Assembly: GCA_003563465.1 (NCBI GenBank)
Contig: PWVH01000110.1
Location: forward strand, 1-14,509
DNA: 14,509 nucleotides
From: Coriobacteriaceae bacterium
GTDB taxonomy: Bacteria; Actinomycetota; Coriobacteriia; Anaerosomatales; SLCP01
Reading direction: 5' to 3'
Shown: positions 6,554 to 14,058 of the stretch, one piece after another
Numbering within the stretch: position 1 is the first letter of the stretch
Layout: each line of letters starts with the position of its first letter
Notes under the pieces: generated by a model
Seen by the model: only the letters and a program-made list of their open reading frames with translations
Database searches by the model: none
What the model was told of the DNA's origin: nothing
Position numbers and translations under genes: made by a program

Positions 6554-8160
6554 TGGGGGCCTCCTTTCTCCTGTGAAGTACTGCCGGCGAGGCTCTCGTA
6601 CAAGTCGTTGACCTGTTCGACGAATCGCTCGCCCTCGAACGGCGAGATGTCAACCACCCGCAGGCGGCCATCATCGAGTCCTCGGGAGCGAAGAACGGTT
6701 CGCAAAAGATTGATTCGCCGGTCCATGTCGACATTGCCGATCAGATTGTGACAGTGCCCTTCACGGCATCTGAATACTGCAACTCCGTCGAAACCACTCT
6801 TGAATGCCTCCAGCACGTACAGTGCGTCGAGTCGGCCTCCGCAGGGTATGCGAACCGGCAGGAAAGAGGCAGGATAGGTCTTGCCCGTCGAGGCCACCAC
6901 ATCAGCAGCATTGTCTCCTGCTGGATAGCCGCATCCGCCACAGAGGAAGCCTATTACCTTCTCTTGCTCGGTCTCAGCCTCGGCGAGCGATCTGACCGCC
7001 TCGATAAGGTAATCATGAGGCGAGTTCACTATGTCCCTCGCGCCGACAGGACACGAGACCACGCACTTACCGCAACCTCTGCATCTGCGGACATCTACAT
7101 GAGAAAGGCCATCGTCAGCGATGTAGCATGCCCCGAAAGCGCACGTGCGCACACAGGTGGAGCAGCCTCCGCATAAGGTCTCGTCGACATCGGACGTGTC
7201 GCGATAGTGTACCGATACCGGTTTGGAGAGCTTCAAAACGAGCGCTATCGCAGCTGAATCCGCCGCTGCGATCTTGTCCTTTACATTCCCTTCCTCGGCG
7301 TAGGCCGGCACGACCATGATTCCCGGATCGACCGTCTCCGCCGGATGCGTGCGCGGGTCGATAGATCGAGCGCGACCTTCGTCGTCCACATCGACCTTGA
7401 AGTGGCCGCGCAGCTCTTCGACCCACTCTGCATCAGTCGGGTCGGCGAGAAGCATGCCTCCGACACGATATGTGGCCGTTCCCGCCGCAGAAGCCAGCGT
7501 GATTTCGTAGTCGCCCACCCAACCCTGCCCGTCGACTAGTGAAGCATGGTCCACGAACTCGGCTGCCGGATGACCCATGACGTAAGAAACCGTGGCACGC
7601 ATCGAGTCCGTTTCGGCGACACGAGATGTACCCGCACCACGATCGGCCACTATCACGGAGAAGCCCAGCTGCAGAAGACGCTGAGCAGAGACTATCCCCT
7701 CTGTCGTGGCACCAAGCACGAGCACTGCTCGTTTGGGCTCGCTCTCAATGCCTTCTCGGAATTCACCCAGCTCGGCTCTGATGCAGGCTACGTTGATGAT
7801 GGAGCGCGCCTTATTGGTAGCGCCGGCGGGATCGTCCGGATGCGCCAAGGCGACCTGCTCGAGAATGTTCGCGGTCACGATCTTGTTCGGGTTCAGCCCA
7901 GCAAACACCAGACGACTTCTGAGGTGGTCGCCTGACAAGCTCTTGAGGTAGTGATCTGCCGAGTTGCCCGCAAGCACTACCGAATCCAATTCGGCATCAC
8001 CGATGTCTCGCACGATCCGATCGGCGACAGCAGGCTCGAACAGGTCATCGACCACACGCACTACCTCTGCCCGCTCGCCAGCGGCTGCGGCTGCAGCTTC
8101 TACGTCGACAACCTTGTCGACCTGACCGTTACAACGGGAGACGTACAAGCCTAGCGGCAT
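6550..8160 (-). CDS. HdrA-like/ferredoxin/MvhD fusion protein of the hydrogenase
   Basis: This 536-residue electron-transfer protein has three parts. Residues 1-135 resemble the HdrA N-terminus, with the GLNPNKI...EQVALAH pattern near 88-107. Residues 143-315 correspond to the HdrA flavoprotein region but are reduced, and the dinucleotide-binding loop reads LGATTEG (149-155) instead of GxGxxG. Only C10 and C126 occur before residue 330. Residues 330-370 form a 2[4Fe-4S] ferredoxin domain (C330, C333, C336, C340; C360, C363, C366, C370). Residues 402-525 are an MvhD domain with C407/C410, C440 (PCGGRLD), C465 and C470. The ATG at 8160 has AAAGGG eight bases upstream. The open frame extends 52 codons further, but that part is unlike HdrA and spans a regulatory-looking dyad. 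It probably links the hydrogenase to an acceptor; no hdrB or hdrC is adjacent. Confidence 0.92.
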   Translation of the reverse strand: MPLGLYVSRCNGQVDKVVDVEAAAAAAGERAEVVRVVDDLFEPAVADRIVRDIGDAELDSVVLAGNSADHYLKSLSGDHLRSRLVFAGLNPNKIVTANILEQVALAHPDDPAGATNKARSIINVACIRAELGEFREGIESEPKRAVLVLGATTEGIVSAQRLLQLGFSVIVADRGAGTSRVAETDSMRATVSYVMGHPAAEFVDHASLVDGQGWVGDYEITLASAAGTATYRVGGMLLADPTDAEWVEELRGHFKVDVDDEGRARSIDPRTHPAETVDPGIMVVPAYAEEGNVKDKIAAADSAAIALVLKLSKPVSVHYRDTSDVDETLCGGCSTCVRTCAFGACYIADDGLSHVDVRRCRGCGKCVVSCPVGARDIVNSPHDYLIEAVRSLAEAETEQEKVIGFLCGGCGYPAGDNAADVVASTGKTYPASFLPVRIPCGGRLDALYVLEAFKSGFDGVAVFRCREGHCHNLIGNVDMDRRINLLRTVLRSRGLDDGRLRVVDISPFEGERFVEQVNDLYESLAGSTSQEKGGPQ

Positions 8161-8182
8161 GTGCCTCACCCTTTCTCCCCTC

Positions 8183-8203
8183 AGAGACCGCCGTTTGGTC
8201 TCT
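8183..8203 (-). promoter_or_regulatory. Hairpin in the hydrogenase mRNA leader
   Basis: AGAGACC and GGTCTCT form a perfect seven-base-pair stem with the seven-base loop AAACGGC on the minus strand. The stem ends 22 bases before the start codon at 8160, just upstream of the purine-rich ribosome binding region. No U-run follows, so it is not a terminator. It could affect mRNA stability or translation. Confidence 0.45.
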
Positions 8204-8302
8204 TCGCCGAACATCCTTCTGCACCAGCACAAGTGAACAAGTAGCGCATCGGTGCTTAAGGGTGTTTCGGCATGCCGTCCGGCGTCCATGAGTGTCCAAG
8301 CG

Positions 8303-8316
8303 GTGATTGACGTCAC
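8303..8316. promoter_or_regulatory. CRP/FNR-family-like site A upstream of hydrogenase operon
   Basis: GTGA-TTGACG-TCAC matches the palindromic GTGA-N6-TCAC core recognised by CRP-type regulators. On the minus strand it reads TGTGACGTCAATCACC. It also contains the eight-base palindrome TGACGTCA and the inverted repeat GATTG-N6-CAATC (8305-8320). Its centre is about 150 bases from the hydrogenase start codon. I found no convincing -35/-10 pair at a classical spacing, so activation cannot be distinguished from repression. Confidence 0.5.
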
Positions 8317-8347
8317 AATCCTGACGAACGGCGTAAATCAGCCGACA

Positions 8348-8367
8348 ATCGTGACGGCCGTCACGAT
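8348..8367. promoter_or_regulatory. CRP/FNR-family-like site B, perfect 20-base palindrome
   Basis: ATCGTGACGGCCGTCACGAT is a perfect 20-base palindrome with the GTGA-N6-TCAC core at 8351-8364. It overlaps the TGA stop of cheB (8363-8361). It lies 48 bases centre to centre from site A. A direct repeat, ACAATC-N-TGACG, occurs at 8315-8326 and again at 8345-8356, exactly 30 bases apart. As RNA it could also fold into an eight-pair hairpin at the end of the cheB transcript, but no U-run follows. Confidence 0.5.
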
Positions 8368-9440
8368 ACCGTGCGGAGGTCGCTGGCGGCCAGTTGCTCT
8401 ATTCGTGAGGCGATTCTCTCAATCGGCAGGATGTCGTCCGCTGCCCCGAGCTCGGCAGCCGCTCTCGGCATCCCGTAGACGGTCGAGGACTCCTCATCCT
8501 GAGCGATGGTGGCAGCACCGGCGTCGTGCATCGCCTTGAGCCCGAGAGCTCCGTCGGCGCCCATGCCTGTCAGAATCACTCCTATCGCACTTCTGCCGAC
8601 AGAGCGAGCCACCGAGTCGAAGAGCGTGTCCGCCGATGGCACGTAGAGCTGTCCTGCAAACGGTTCACCGAGCCGCATCGTCACACCGTCCATAGACAGA
8701 TTCAGTCCCGTTGGAGCGATGTAGGCGACTCCCGGAAGCACTGTCTCCCCTTCGGCTGCGGCACTTACCCTGAGTTGGCTCCCGGCATTCAGCCAGCTCA
8801 CGAGTCCAGGGATGAATCCATCGGCGATATGCTGAGCCACCACGATCGGTACCGGAAGACCGGCTGGCAGACGACCCAGGATACCGAGCAGCGCCGAGGG
8901 ACCGCCGGTCGACGATCCTATCGCGACCAGAGAGCGAGTCTCTAAGCCGTGTGCCGCTTCATCGAAAGAAGTCCGTGACGGTGACGAGATCGCCCTTCGG
9001 TCCCGCTTGCCTTTGATATGGGTGATAACCCGTACCCTGGAGAGCATCTTAACGCGGCGGATCACGTCACGGCCTATGTGCTCAAGATCCTTCCAGTCGC
9101 TAGGAGCTGGTTTCTTGATGACTTCAAGGGCCCCCGACTCCAGAGCATCGAAAGCACGTCCAATCCCTTCACCGTGGACCGAAGACGAAACCACAAGAAT
9201 CGGGGTAGGCGTGAACGCCATTATCTTCTCGGTTGCCACAAGACCGTCCATTGCGGGCATGTGGATGTCCATCGTAACAAGATCGGGGCGCAGCTCAGCG
9301 GTCATGGAAACGGCTTCTTCGCCGTTCACCGCCATCCCCACGACCTCGATATCCTCGTCACTCGAAAGAATCTGCGCAAGCATCTCGCGTGCGACTACGG
9401 AGTCCTCGGCTATGAGCACCCGAATCTTGCGCGCAATCAC
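8361..9440 (-). CDS. cheB: CheB, protein-glutamate methylesterase with receiver domain
   Basis: CheB removes methyl groups from chemoreceptor glutamates, and may deamidate glutamines, for adaptation. The 359 residues show an N-terminal receiver with acidic pair E12/D13, phospho-acceptor D58 in MDIHMPAMDG, and K110 in KKP. A linker of about 50 residues follows. The methylesterase domain has catalytic S177 in GSSTGG, H204 in AQHIADGF and D296 in GMGADG. The start is GTG with AGGAG nine bases upstream, 18 bases after cheA. It is the last gene of the che operon; a companion methyltransferase (CheR) is not visible in the window. Confidence 0.97.
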   Translation of the reverse strand: MIARKIRVLIAEDSVVAREMLAQILSSDEDIEVVGMAVNGEEAVSMTAELRPDLVTMDIHMPAMDGLVATEKIMAFTPTPILVVSSSVHGEGIGRAFDALESGALEVIKKPAPSDWKDLEHIGRDVIRRVKMLSRVRVITHIKGKRDRRAISSPSRTSFDEAAHGLETRSLVAIGSSTGGPSALLGILGRLPAGLPVPIVVAQHIADGFIPGLVSWLNAGSQLRVSAAAEGETVLPGVAYIAPTGLNLSMDGVTMRLGEPFAGQLYVPSADTLFDSVARSVGRSAIGVILTGMGADGALGLKAMHDAGAATIAQDEESSTVYGMPRAAAELGAADDILPIERIASRIEQLAASDLRTVS

Positions 9441-9458
9441 AGCGAATCTCTCCTCGCC

Positions 9459-11693
9459 CTATCTCATGAGACGTTCGACAGTATCCAGCAAGGTGTCTTG
9501 GTTGAAGACCGACTTGGTGATGTAGGCATCCGCACCGGCGCCGATACCTTCGGCCTTCTCCTCATCTCGTTCAAGCGAGGTGACTATGACGACTGGAATC
9601 TCTCGCAGCCTGGAATCGCCCTTGATAGCCCTGGTGAGTTCGAAACCGGTCATGTTGGGCATCTGTGCATCGGTGATCACGGCATCGATATCCAAGTCCT
9701 CCTTGAGCTTGACGAGTCCTTGTTGACCATCCATGGCGACTTCGACCTCATAGCCCGCGGCCTCGAAGATCGAACGCTCAAGTTCACGGGTCGTGAAGGA
9801 GTCCTCACATATCAGTACGCGCCTAGGCCTGTCGCGCACTTCCGCCCTCTCATCCGCATGACGACGATGGCGTCCGCGACTTCTCGCGTTCATCATGAGG
9901 TCCTGTACGTTTAGAATCGGCACTACTTCTCCGGCGCCAAGAATCGTCACTCCGGCCACATTGTCGACTTTGCGCAGGTGGCTGCCGAGAGTCTTGATCA
10001 CAATCTGCTGTTCCCCGACGAAATCGTCGACCACGAACCCTATACGATGACCCGAGAAACCGACCGTGACGATGGCTCTCTTTCCATTGTTGCTAGCGCC
10101 AGTAGGCACGCCCAATATGTCTGCAAGTTGCACGACGGGCACGGTTCGGCGCTGACTCCTGATTACATCCTGCCCTTCGGCCTTCACGATCTCGGATGGC
10201 TCTAGCCTCATCGTCTCTTCCACGGAAGCGGTGGGAAGCGCGAAGACGCGTCCTCCAACCCGCAGCATGAGCGCGCGGATGATGGCCAGTGTCAGTGGAA
10301 TCGTCAGCTTGAACGTAGTGCCCTCTCCCAGCTTGCTGCTGACATCGAGCGAGCCCTTGAGTTTCTCCACGATGAACTCGCGTACCACATCCATTCCCAC
10401 ACCCCGGCCGGACATCTCCGTGATGATCGCGCTGGTAGAGAAACCCTTCTCGAAAATCAGATACGTGGCGGCGCGATCGGACATGGCATCGGCCTCGGAC
10501 TGAGCGACGTAGCCCTTCCGGACCGCTGCCTTCTTCACCTTTTCCGCGTCTATTCCGGCGCCGTCGTCCGAGACCTCGATCACGATGTGGTCGCCCTCCT
10601 GGCGCGCAGACATCCGAATGATCGCCTTTTCCGGCTTCCCTGACTCGGCTCTGACGTCAGCTGGCTCGACACCGTGATCCACCGCATTGCGCAAGATATG
10701 GATAAGCGGGTCGTTGATCTCCTCCAGCACCTTCTTGTCGAGTTCGGTCTCCCCGCCCTCCATGACCAGCTCCACGTCCTTCTTGAACGAGCGAGCGAGT
10801 TCGCGAACGGCTCTCGGAAGAGTCGCAAACACAGTGCTCACAGGTAGCATGCGCAGACGCATTCCCTGTTCCTGCAGTTCGTTTACGACTACACTGCCCC
10901 GCGAAACGTCATCTGCGAGATTCTTCGCGAACGTGTCTTGACTGCGACGCTGTGCGGTGAGTAGTGCGTCCAATGCATTGACAGCATCGTTGATTCGAGC
11001 CGATACCTCATCATCTTCTGGTTCTACGAGAGCCAGGCTGCTTTTCAGCTGCAACCATGCCTGCCAGATGTGTCCGAGTCCGCCCAAAGACTGATGTAGT
11101 TCATGCGCGCGCTGTTCGGACTTGATCTGGGATATGACCAGCTCGCTGACGAGATTAAGCAGCGCGTCTACCTGATCTGTCTTGATTCGTATGGAGTGCT
11201 GGACTTTGGGCTGCAGCGACTCCTCGATCTGACCGGCCTTAGGCTCGGCCCCCGATGGGCTTTCGACACGGTCGTCTTCTTCTTGCGGACTGTCCTCGAC
11301 TTCCGAGCCTTCGACCATCGCAGTAAGCTTGGCTTGAAGGGCCGTCATATCGATTTCACACTCTGCATCCTCACCGGCCGTCTCTGCGAGGTGGACTATG
11401 GCATCGAGCGTCTCGAAGAAGCCTTCACTGACAGCCTCCGTATAGGCCATCTCACCTTCACGGATTCTGACCATTACTTCCTCGAGACGGTGGGCTGTGT
11501 CGGAGATGTCGATCAGGCCGACCATTCGTGCGGACCCCTTGAGCGTGTGGGCGTCGCGAAGCATCCGATCTATCAGTTCGCGGTTGTCGGGGTCGACCTC
11601 CAACGAGATCACATCCTCGTTGAGCCGCTGCAGAAGATCGGCAGCCTCTTCCTGGAACTTGCCGATGAATGCAGTGCGGTCGAAGTCGACCAT
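9459..11693 (-). CDS. cheA: Hybrid chemotaxis histidine kinase CheA with C-terminal receiver
   Basis: This 744-residue kinase phosphorylates itself in response to receptor state. Domains run in order: HPt/P1 (1-105, phospho-accepting H49 in DAHTLKGSARM), an acidic linker (130-160) with no recognisable P2 domain, a long P3 dimerisation helix pair (about 168-285), the ATPase P4 (N336 in HILRNAVDHG, DDGAG 376-380, GRGVGMD 429-435, GEGTTF 456-461), a CheW-like P5 (about 475-605), a basic linker, and a receiver (622-744; E630/D631, D675, K727). The fused receiver means phosphate can be passed or drained within the same protein, as in FrzE- and ChpA/PilL-type kinases. The ATG has AGAGGAG six bases upstream. 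It follows the receptor gene by 30 bases. Confidence 0.98.
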   Translation of the reverse strand: MVDFDRTAFIGKFQEEAADLLQRLNEDVISLEVDPDNRELIDRMLRDAHTLKGSARMVGLIDISDTAHRLEEVMVRIREGEMAYTEAVSEGFFETLDAIVHLAETAGEDAECEIDMTALQAKLTAMVEGSEVEDSPQEEDDRVESPSGAEPKAGQIEESLQPKVQHSIRIKTDQVDALLNLVSELVISQIKSEQRAHELHQSLGGLGHIWQAWLQLKSSLALVEPEDDEVSARINDAVNALDALLTAQRRSQDTFAKNLADDVSRGSVVVNELQEQGMRLRMLPVSTVFATLPRAVRELARSFKKDVELVMEGGETELDKKVLEEINDPLIHILRNAVDHGVEPADVRAESGKPEKAIIRMSARQEGDHIVIEVSDDGAGIDAEKVKKAAVRKGYVAQSEADAMSDRAATYLIFEKGFSTSAIITEMSGRGVGMDVVREFIVEKLKGSLDVSSKLGEGTTFKLTIPLTLAIIRALMLRVGGRVFALPTASVEETMRLEPSEIVKAEGQDVIRSQRRTVPVVQLADILGVPTGASNNGKRAIVTVGFSGHRIGFVVDDFVGEQQIVIKTLGSHLRKVDNVAGVTILGAGEVVPILNVQDLMMNARSRGRHRRHADERAEVRDRPRRVLICEDSFTTRELERSIFEAAGYEVEVAMDGQQGLVKLKEDLDIDAVITDAQMPNMTGFELTRAIKGDSRLREIPVVIVTSLERDEEKAEGIGAGADAYITKSVFNQDTLLDTVERLMR

Positions 11694-11723
11694 GGACTAC
11701 TCCTCTTCGCGCATCCAGCCGAG

Positions 11724-12947
11724 CTAGTCTACGATTCGGAACGCCGATCCCACCTGACTGGATTCCTTGGCCATGCTGGATAGCTGTTCCGCCGAGGAGG
11801 CGACCTCGCGAACTCCCGCTGCCGTCTGCTGTGCGACAGCGGCAACCTCACGCATCGCCTTGACGACTTGGTCCGTAGCGCTCTTCTGCTGCTGGGTAGC
11901 AGCGCTGATCTCTTTGGCTGCCACAGTCGTCTGCTCAACCATCTCGAGAATCTGATCCAGGCTCTCACCGGTCACGTGAGCTAGTTCCACACCGCCTTGA
12001 ACCTGTTTGAGTTCCTGCTCCGTCTCGATTACCAGCTCGTTCGCCGCGCTTTGTATTTCCGTCATGATGGTGGATATCTCGCTCGTGGAATCCACTACCG
12101 ACTCGGCAAGCTTGCGAATCTCTATCGCCACCACCGAGAAGCCTTTCCCCGCTTCTCCGGCACGTGCTGCCTCGATAGCAGCATTGAGTGCGAGTATCTT
12201 GGTCTGATCCGCGATGCTGTTGATTATGGCAAGGACTTGGCCGATCTGTTGACTGCGTTCACCTAGGGAGAGAATCTTGTTCGCCGAGGACTGGCTGCGG
12301 TCCTTGATCTCTTCCATGGACGTGAGCGTGTTCATCACCGCTTGCTGACCGCTTTCCGCGCTTCCCAGCGAGGCCTCGGCCATGCTTACAACCTGATTCG
12401 CGTTGTCCGCGATCTGACGATAAGTGGCAGCAAGCTCTTCCATGGTGGCGGTGGTCTGACTGATGGATGCCGCCTGCTCGGCCGAACCAGAGGCCTGTTG
12501 TTCGGTCGCCGAGAGGATCTCGCTTGCCGCCTTGGCGAGCCGATCCGACGACTCGTGAGTCTGGCGCAGCAGGTAGACGATCAGATCGAGCATCTGATTG
12601 TAGGAGCGCGCGAGAGTCCCGAACTCGTCAGGCGAGTCCACCTCGACTTTCAGGCCGATCTCTCCCTCACATGCAGCCTTGACGCTGTGGACCACCTGGT
12701 ACAGGGGCGCCATGAAACGCGAGCCGATGAACACGAGAGCGATAACCCACGCGAGCGCGATGAGCATCATCGCGGCCACGAGGACGCCCCAACGGGCGAA
12801 GCCTTCCTCGAACGAGAAGTTCTCACCGACCAGCAAGAGCACCATCAGCCATTGGATGACATTGAACACGAACGCCAAGAGAATGGTGGCCGCTGAGTAC
12901 TTGTACAGGAACTTGCTTCTGAAACCGGCTATGAGTCTCTTGAGCAT
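11724..12947 (-). CDS. Methyl-accepting chemotaxis protein without extracytoplasmic sensor domain
   Basis: This is a 407-residue chemoreceptor. Two membrane segments (about 18-41 and 54-76) are separated by only a dozen residues, so there is no periplasmic ligand-binding domain. A HAMP region follows (about 77-130), then the helical signalling domain. The conserved hairpin tip is at about 240-282 and reads IADQTKILALNAAIEAARAGE, with K250 where Asn is usual. EQQASGSAEQAASISQ (149-164) is a candidate methylation segment. The C-terminus (AFRIVD) lacks a CheR-tethering pentapeptide. I start at the ATG at 12947 because AGGAGG is five bases upstream; the longer reading to 12983 overlaps cheW and adds nothing family-like. 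It should form arrays with the two CheW proteins and CheA and may sense membrane state or a partner protein. Confidence 0.95.
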   Translation of the reverse strand: MLKRLIAGFRSKFLYKYSAATILLAFVFNVIQWLMVLLLVGENFSFEEGFARWGVLVAAMMLIALAWVIALVFIGSRFMAPLYQVVHSVKAACEGEIGLKVEVDSPDEFGTLARSYNQMLDLIVYLLRQTHESSDRLAKAASEILSATEQQASGSAEQAASISQTTATMEELAATYRQIADNANQVVSMAEASLGSAESGQQAVMNTLTSMEEIKDRSQSSANKILSLGERSQQIGQVLAIINSIADQTKILALNAAIEAARAGEAGKGFSVVAIEIRKLAESVVDSTSEISTIMTEIQSAANELVIETEQELKQVQGGVELAHVTGESLDQILEMVEQTTVAAKEISAATQQQKSATDQVVKAMREVAAVAQQTAAGVREVASSAEQLSSMAKESSQVGSAFRIVD

Positions 12948-12966
12948 GGTCCCCTCCTGTGCCTTC

Positions 12967-13512
12967 CTATAGATCCGCAGCATTGATCGGCTGAAGCATG
13001 CTGTCGACGTTCACCAGTCCGACAAGGCGCTCACCAAGACATAGGGACCCAGTGATGTAGTCGGCCTGAAGCCTGTCCGTGGTCGAGAGTGGCGGCTCGA
13101 CGCCATCGACTGGCGTCTCGGCTATGTCACCTATCTCGTCCACGATCATCGCGGTACTACATTCCTCGTTCATTATCACTATGGCCGGCGCCTTATCTCC
13201 ATCTTTCGCAGCACCTAACTGCATCAAAGCGGCAGCATCGGTCAACGAAAGGATCTCACCCCGTATGTTCACCACGCCCCGAAGAAAGGACGGAACGCAA
13301 GGAATCGGAGTGGTCACGTAGTCCCTGAGAATCTCCCGCACGTGATTCAGTTCGACCGCATACCACTCTTCGCCGAGGCGGAAGAGCAGCAGGGACATCC
13401 GGTCGTCCTGTTCGTCCTCCTCAGCCTCTTGCGCAAGAGACTCGGCGCGTTGCAGAAGCGTCTCTGCCACAAGCGAAGCTTCATCTGGGGCATATGGCGA
13501 TCCTTCGGTCAC
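12967..13512 (-). CDS. cheW: CheW-domain coupling protein (first of two, receptor-proximal)
   Basis: This is a CheW-type adaptor linking receptor and CheA. Its 181 residues include a 38-residue acidic, probably helical N-terminal extension (QRAESLAQEAEEDEQDD) before the SH3-like CheW core, which begins at SLLLFRLGEEWYAV. The core retains VNIRGEIL (about 81-88). The start is a GTG that overlaps the previous stop as GTGA, with AAGGTGAG just upstream. That coupling favours the long form over the internal ATG at 13398. It differs clearly from the neighbouring CheW, so the pair is not a recent duplication. Confidence 0.95.
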   Translation of the reverse strand: MTEGSPYAPDEASLVAETLLQRAESLAQEAEEDEQDDRMSLLLFRLGEEWYAVELNHVREILRDYVTTPIPCVPSFLRGVVNIRGEILSLTDAAALMQLGAAKDGDKAPAIVIMNEECSTAMIVDEIGDIAETPVDGVEPPLSTTDRLQADYITGSLCLGERLVGLVNVDSMLQPINAADL

Positions 13513-14042
13513 CGAATCTCACCTTCTTCATGGTGCGACAGGTCTACAGGTTCGGTCAGAAGCTCGACATCGAGCACGAATACCATCTCGTTCTCGAGGT
13601 GGCACACGCCTACCATTCGCGAGGCAAGCGAGTGCATTCTGGGCGCCGCCTGTATAGACCCCTTCGTGATCTGAATCACGTCATCTACACCGTCCACTAC
13701 TATCGCCACCAAGCCTTCTCCGATACGGCAGATGACCATCGGGGTCTCGAGACCGTACTCCTTGCGAGGCATGCCCAGAAGGATCCTGAGATCCACCGCA
13801 GGTATCACTCGGCCGCGCAGGTTCACCATCCCGAGAACCACGCCGTTCTTGTCGGGCATATCGGCAAACGCGACGATCTGCTGAATCTCTTGAACCTGAT
13901 CGATGGGAAACGCGTATCGTTGGGTGTCCAGATGGAACGCGAGGATCCTGTCGATATCGGCTGAATCCGAAGCCGACACAGTCTCCGGCTTGGAGACGTC
14001 AGCCGACTCCTCGGCAGCCGTCGGTTTCTTCCGAGGAGTCAT
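13509..14042 (-). CDS. cheW: CheW-domain coupling protein (second)
   Basis: This is a 177-residue CheW protein. A hydrophilic, probably disordered N-terminus of about 30 residues precedes the core (ILAFHLDTQRYAFPIDQVQEI). The core carries the canonical NLRGRVIPAVDLR stretch and a GVDDVIQI segment. The ATG has GGAG seven bases upstream and lies 16 bases after the ATPase gene. Its stop overlaps the start of the next cheW. Two unlike CheW proteins in one operon suggest either separate coupling roles or a mixed array. Confidence 0.96.
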   Translation of the reverse strand: MTPRKKPTAAEESADVSKPETVSASDSADIDRILAFHLDTQRYAFPIDQVQEIQQIVAFADMPDKNGVVLGMVNLRGRVIPAVDLRILLGMPRKEYGLETPMVICRIGEGLVAIVVDGVDDVIQITKGSIQAAPRMHSLASRMVGVCHLENEMVFVLDVELLTEPVDLSHHEEGEIR

Positions 14043-14058
14043 CGGTCATCTCCAGTCG

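Noticed and set aside
8161..8316. N-terminal extension of the HdrA-MvhD fusion protein to 8316
   Set aside because: The 52 extra codons look unlike HdrA, span the dyad at site A and the leader hairpin, and a good ribosome binding site precedes the ATG at 8160.
8161..8360. Riboswitch in the hydrogenase leader
   Set aside because: Only one simple hairpin and DNA-type dyads are visible; I recognise no conserved aptamer core and there is no terminator-antiterminator pair.
8348..8367. Intrinsic terminator at the end of the cheB transcript
   Set aside because: The palindrome can fold, but it is followed by TTGTCGGCTG rather than a T-run, and the cheB stop codon lies inside the stem. A protein-binding site explains it better.
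9018..9914. Long plus-strand open frame of 298 codons opposite cheA and cheB
   Set aside because: It lies antisense to strongly conserved domains of CheB and CheA, and its translation shows no family motif. GC-rich codon use of the real genes explains it.
11103..11783. Plus-strand open frame of 226 codons opposite cheA
   Set aside because: It is the antisense shadow of the CheA P1 and P3 regions, with no ribosome binding site or recognisable motif.
12967..14042. Recent tandem duplication of cheW
   Set aside because: The two proteins share only the general CheW core pattern; the N-terminal extensions and most core residues differ, so they are old or separately acquired paralogues.
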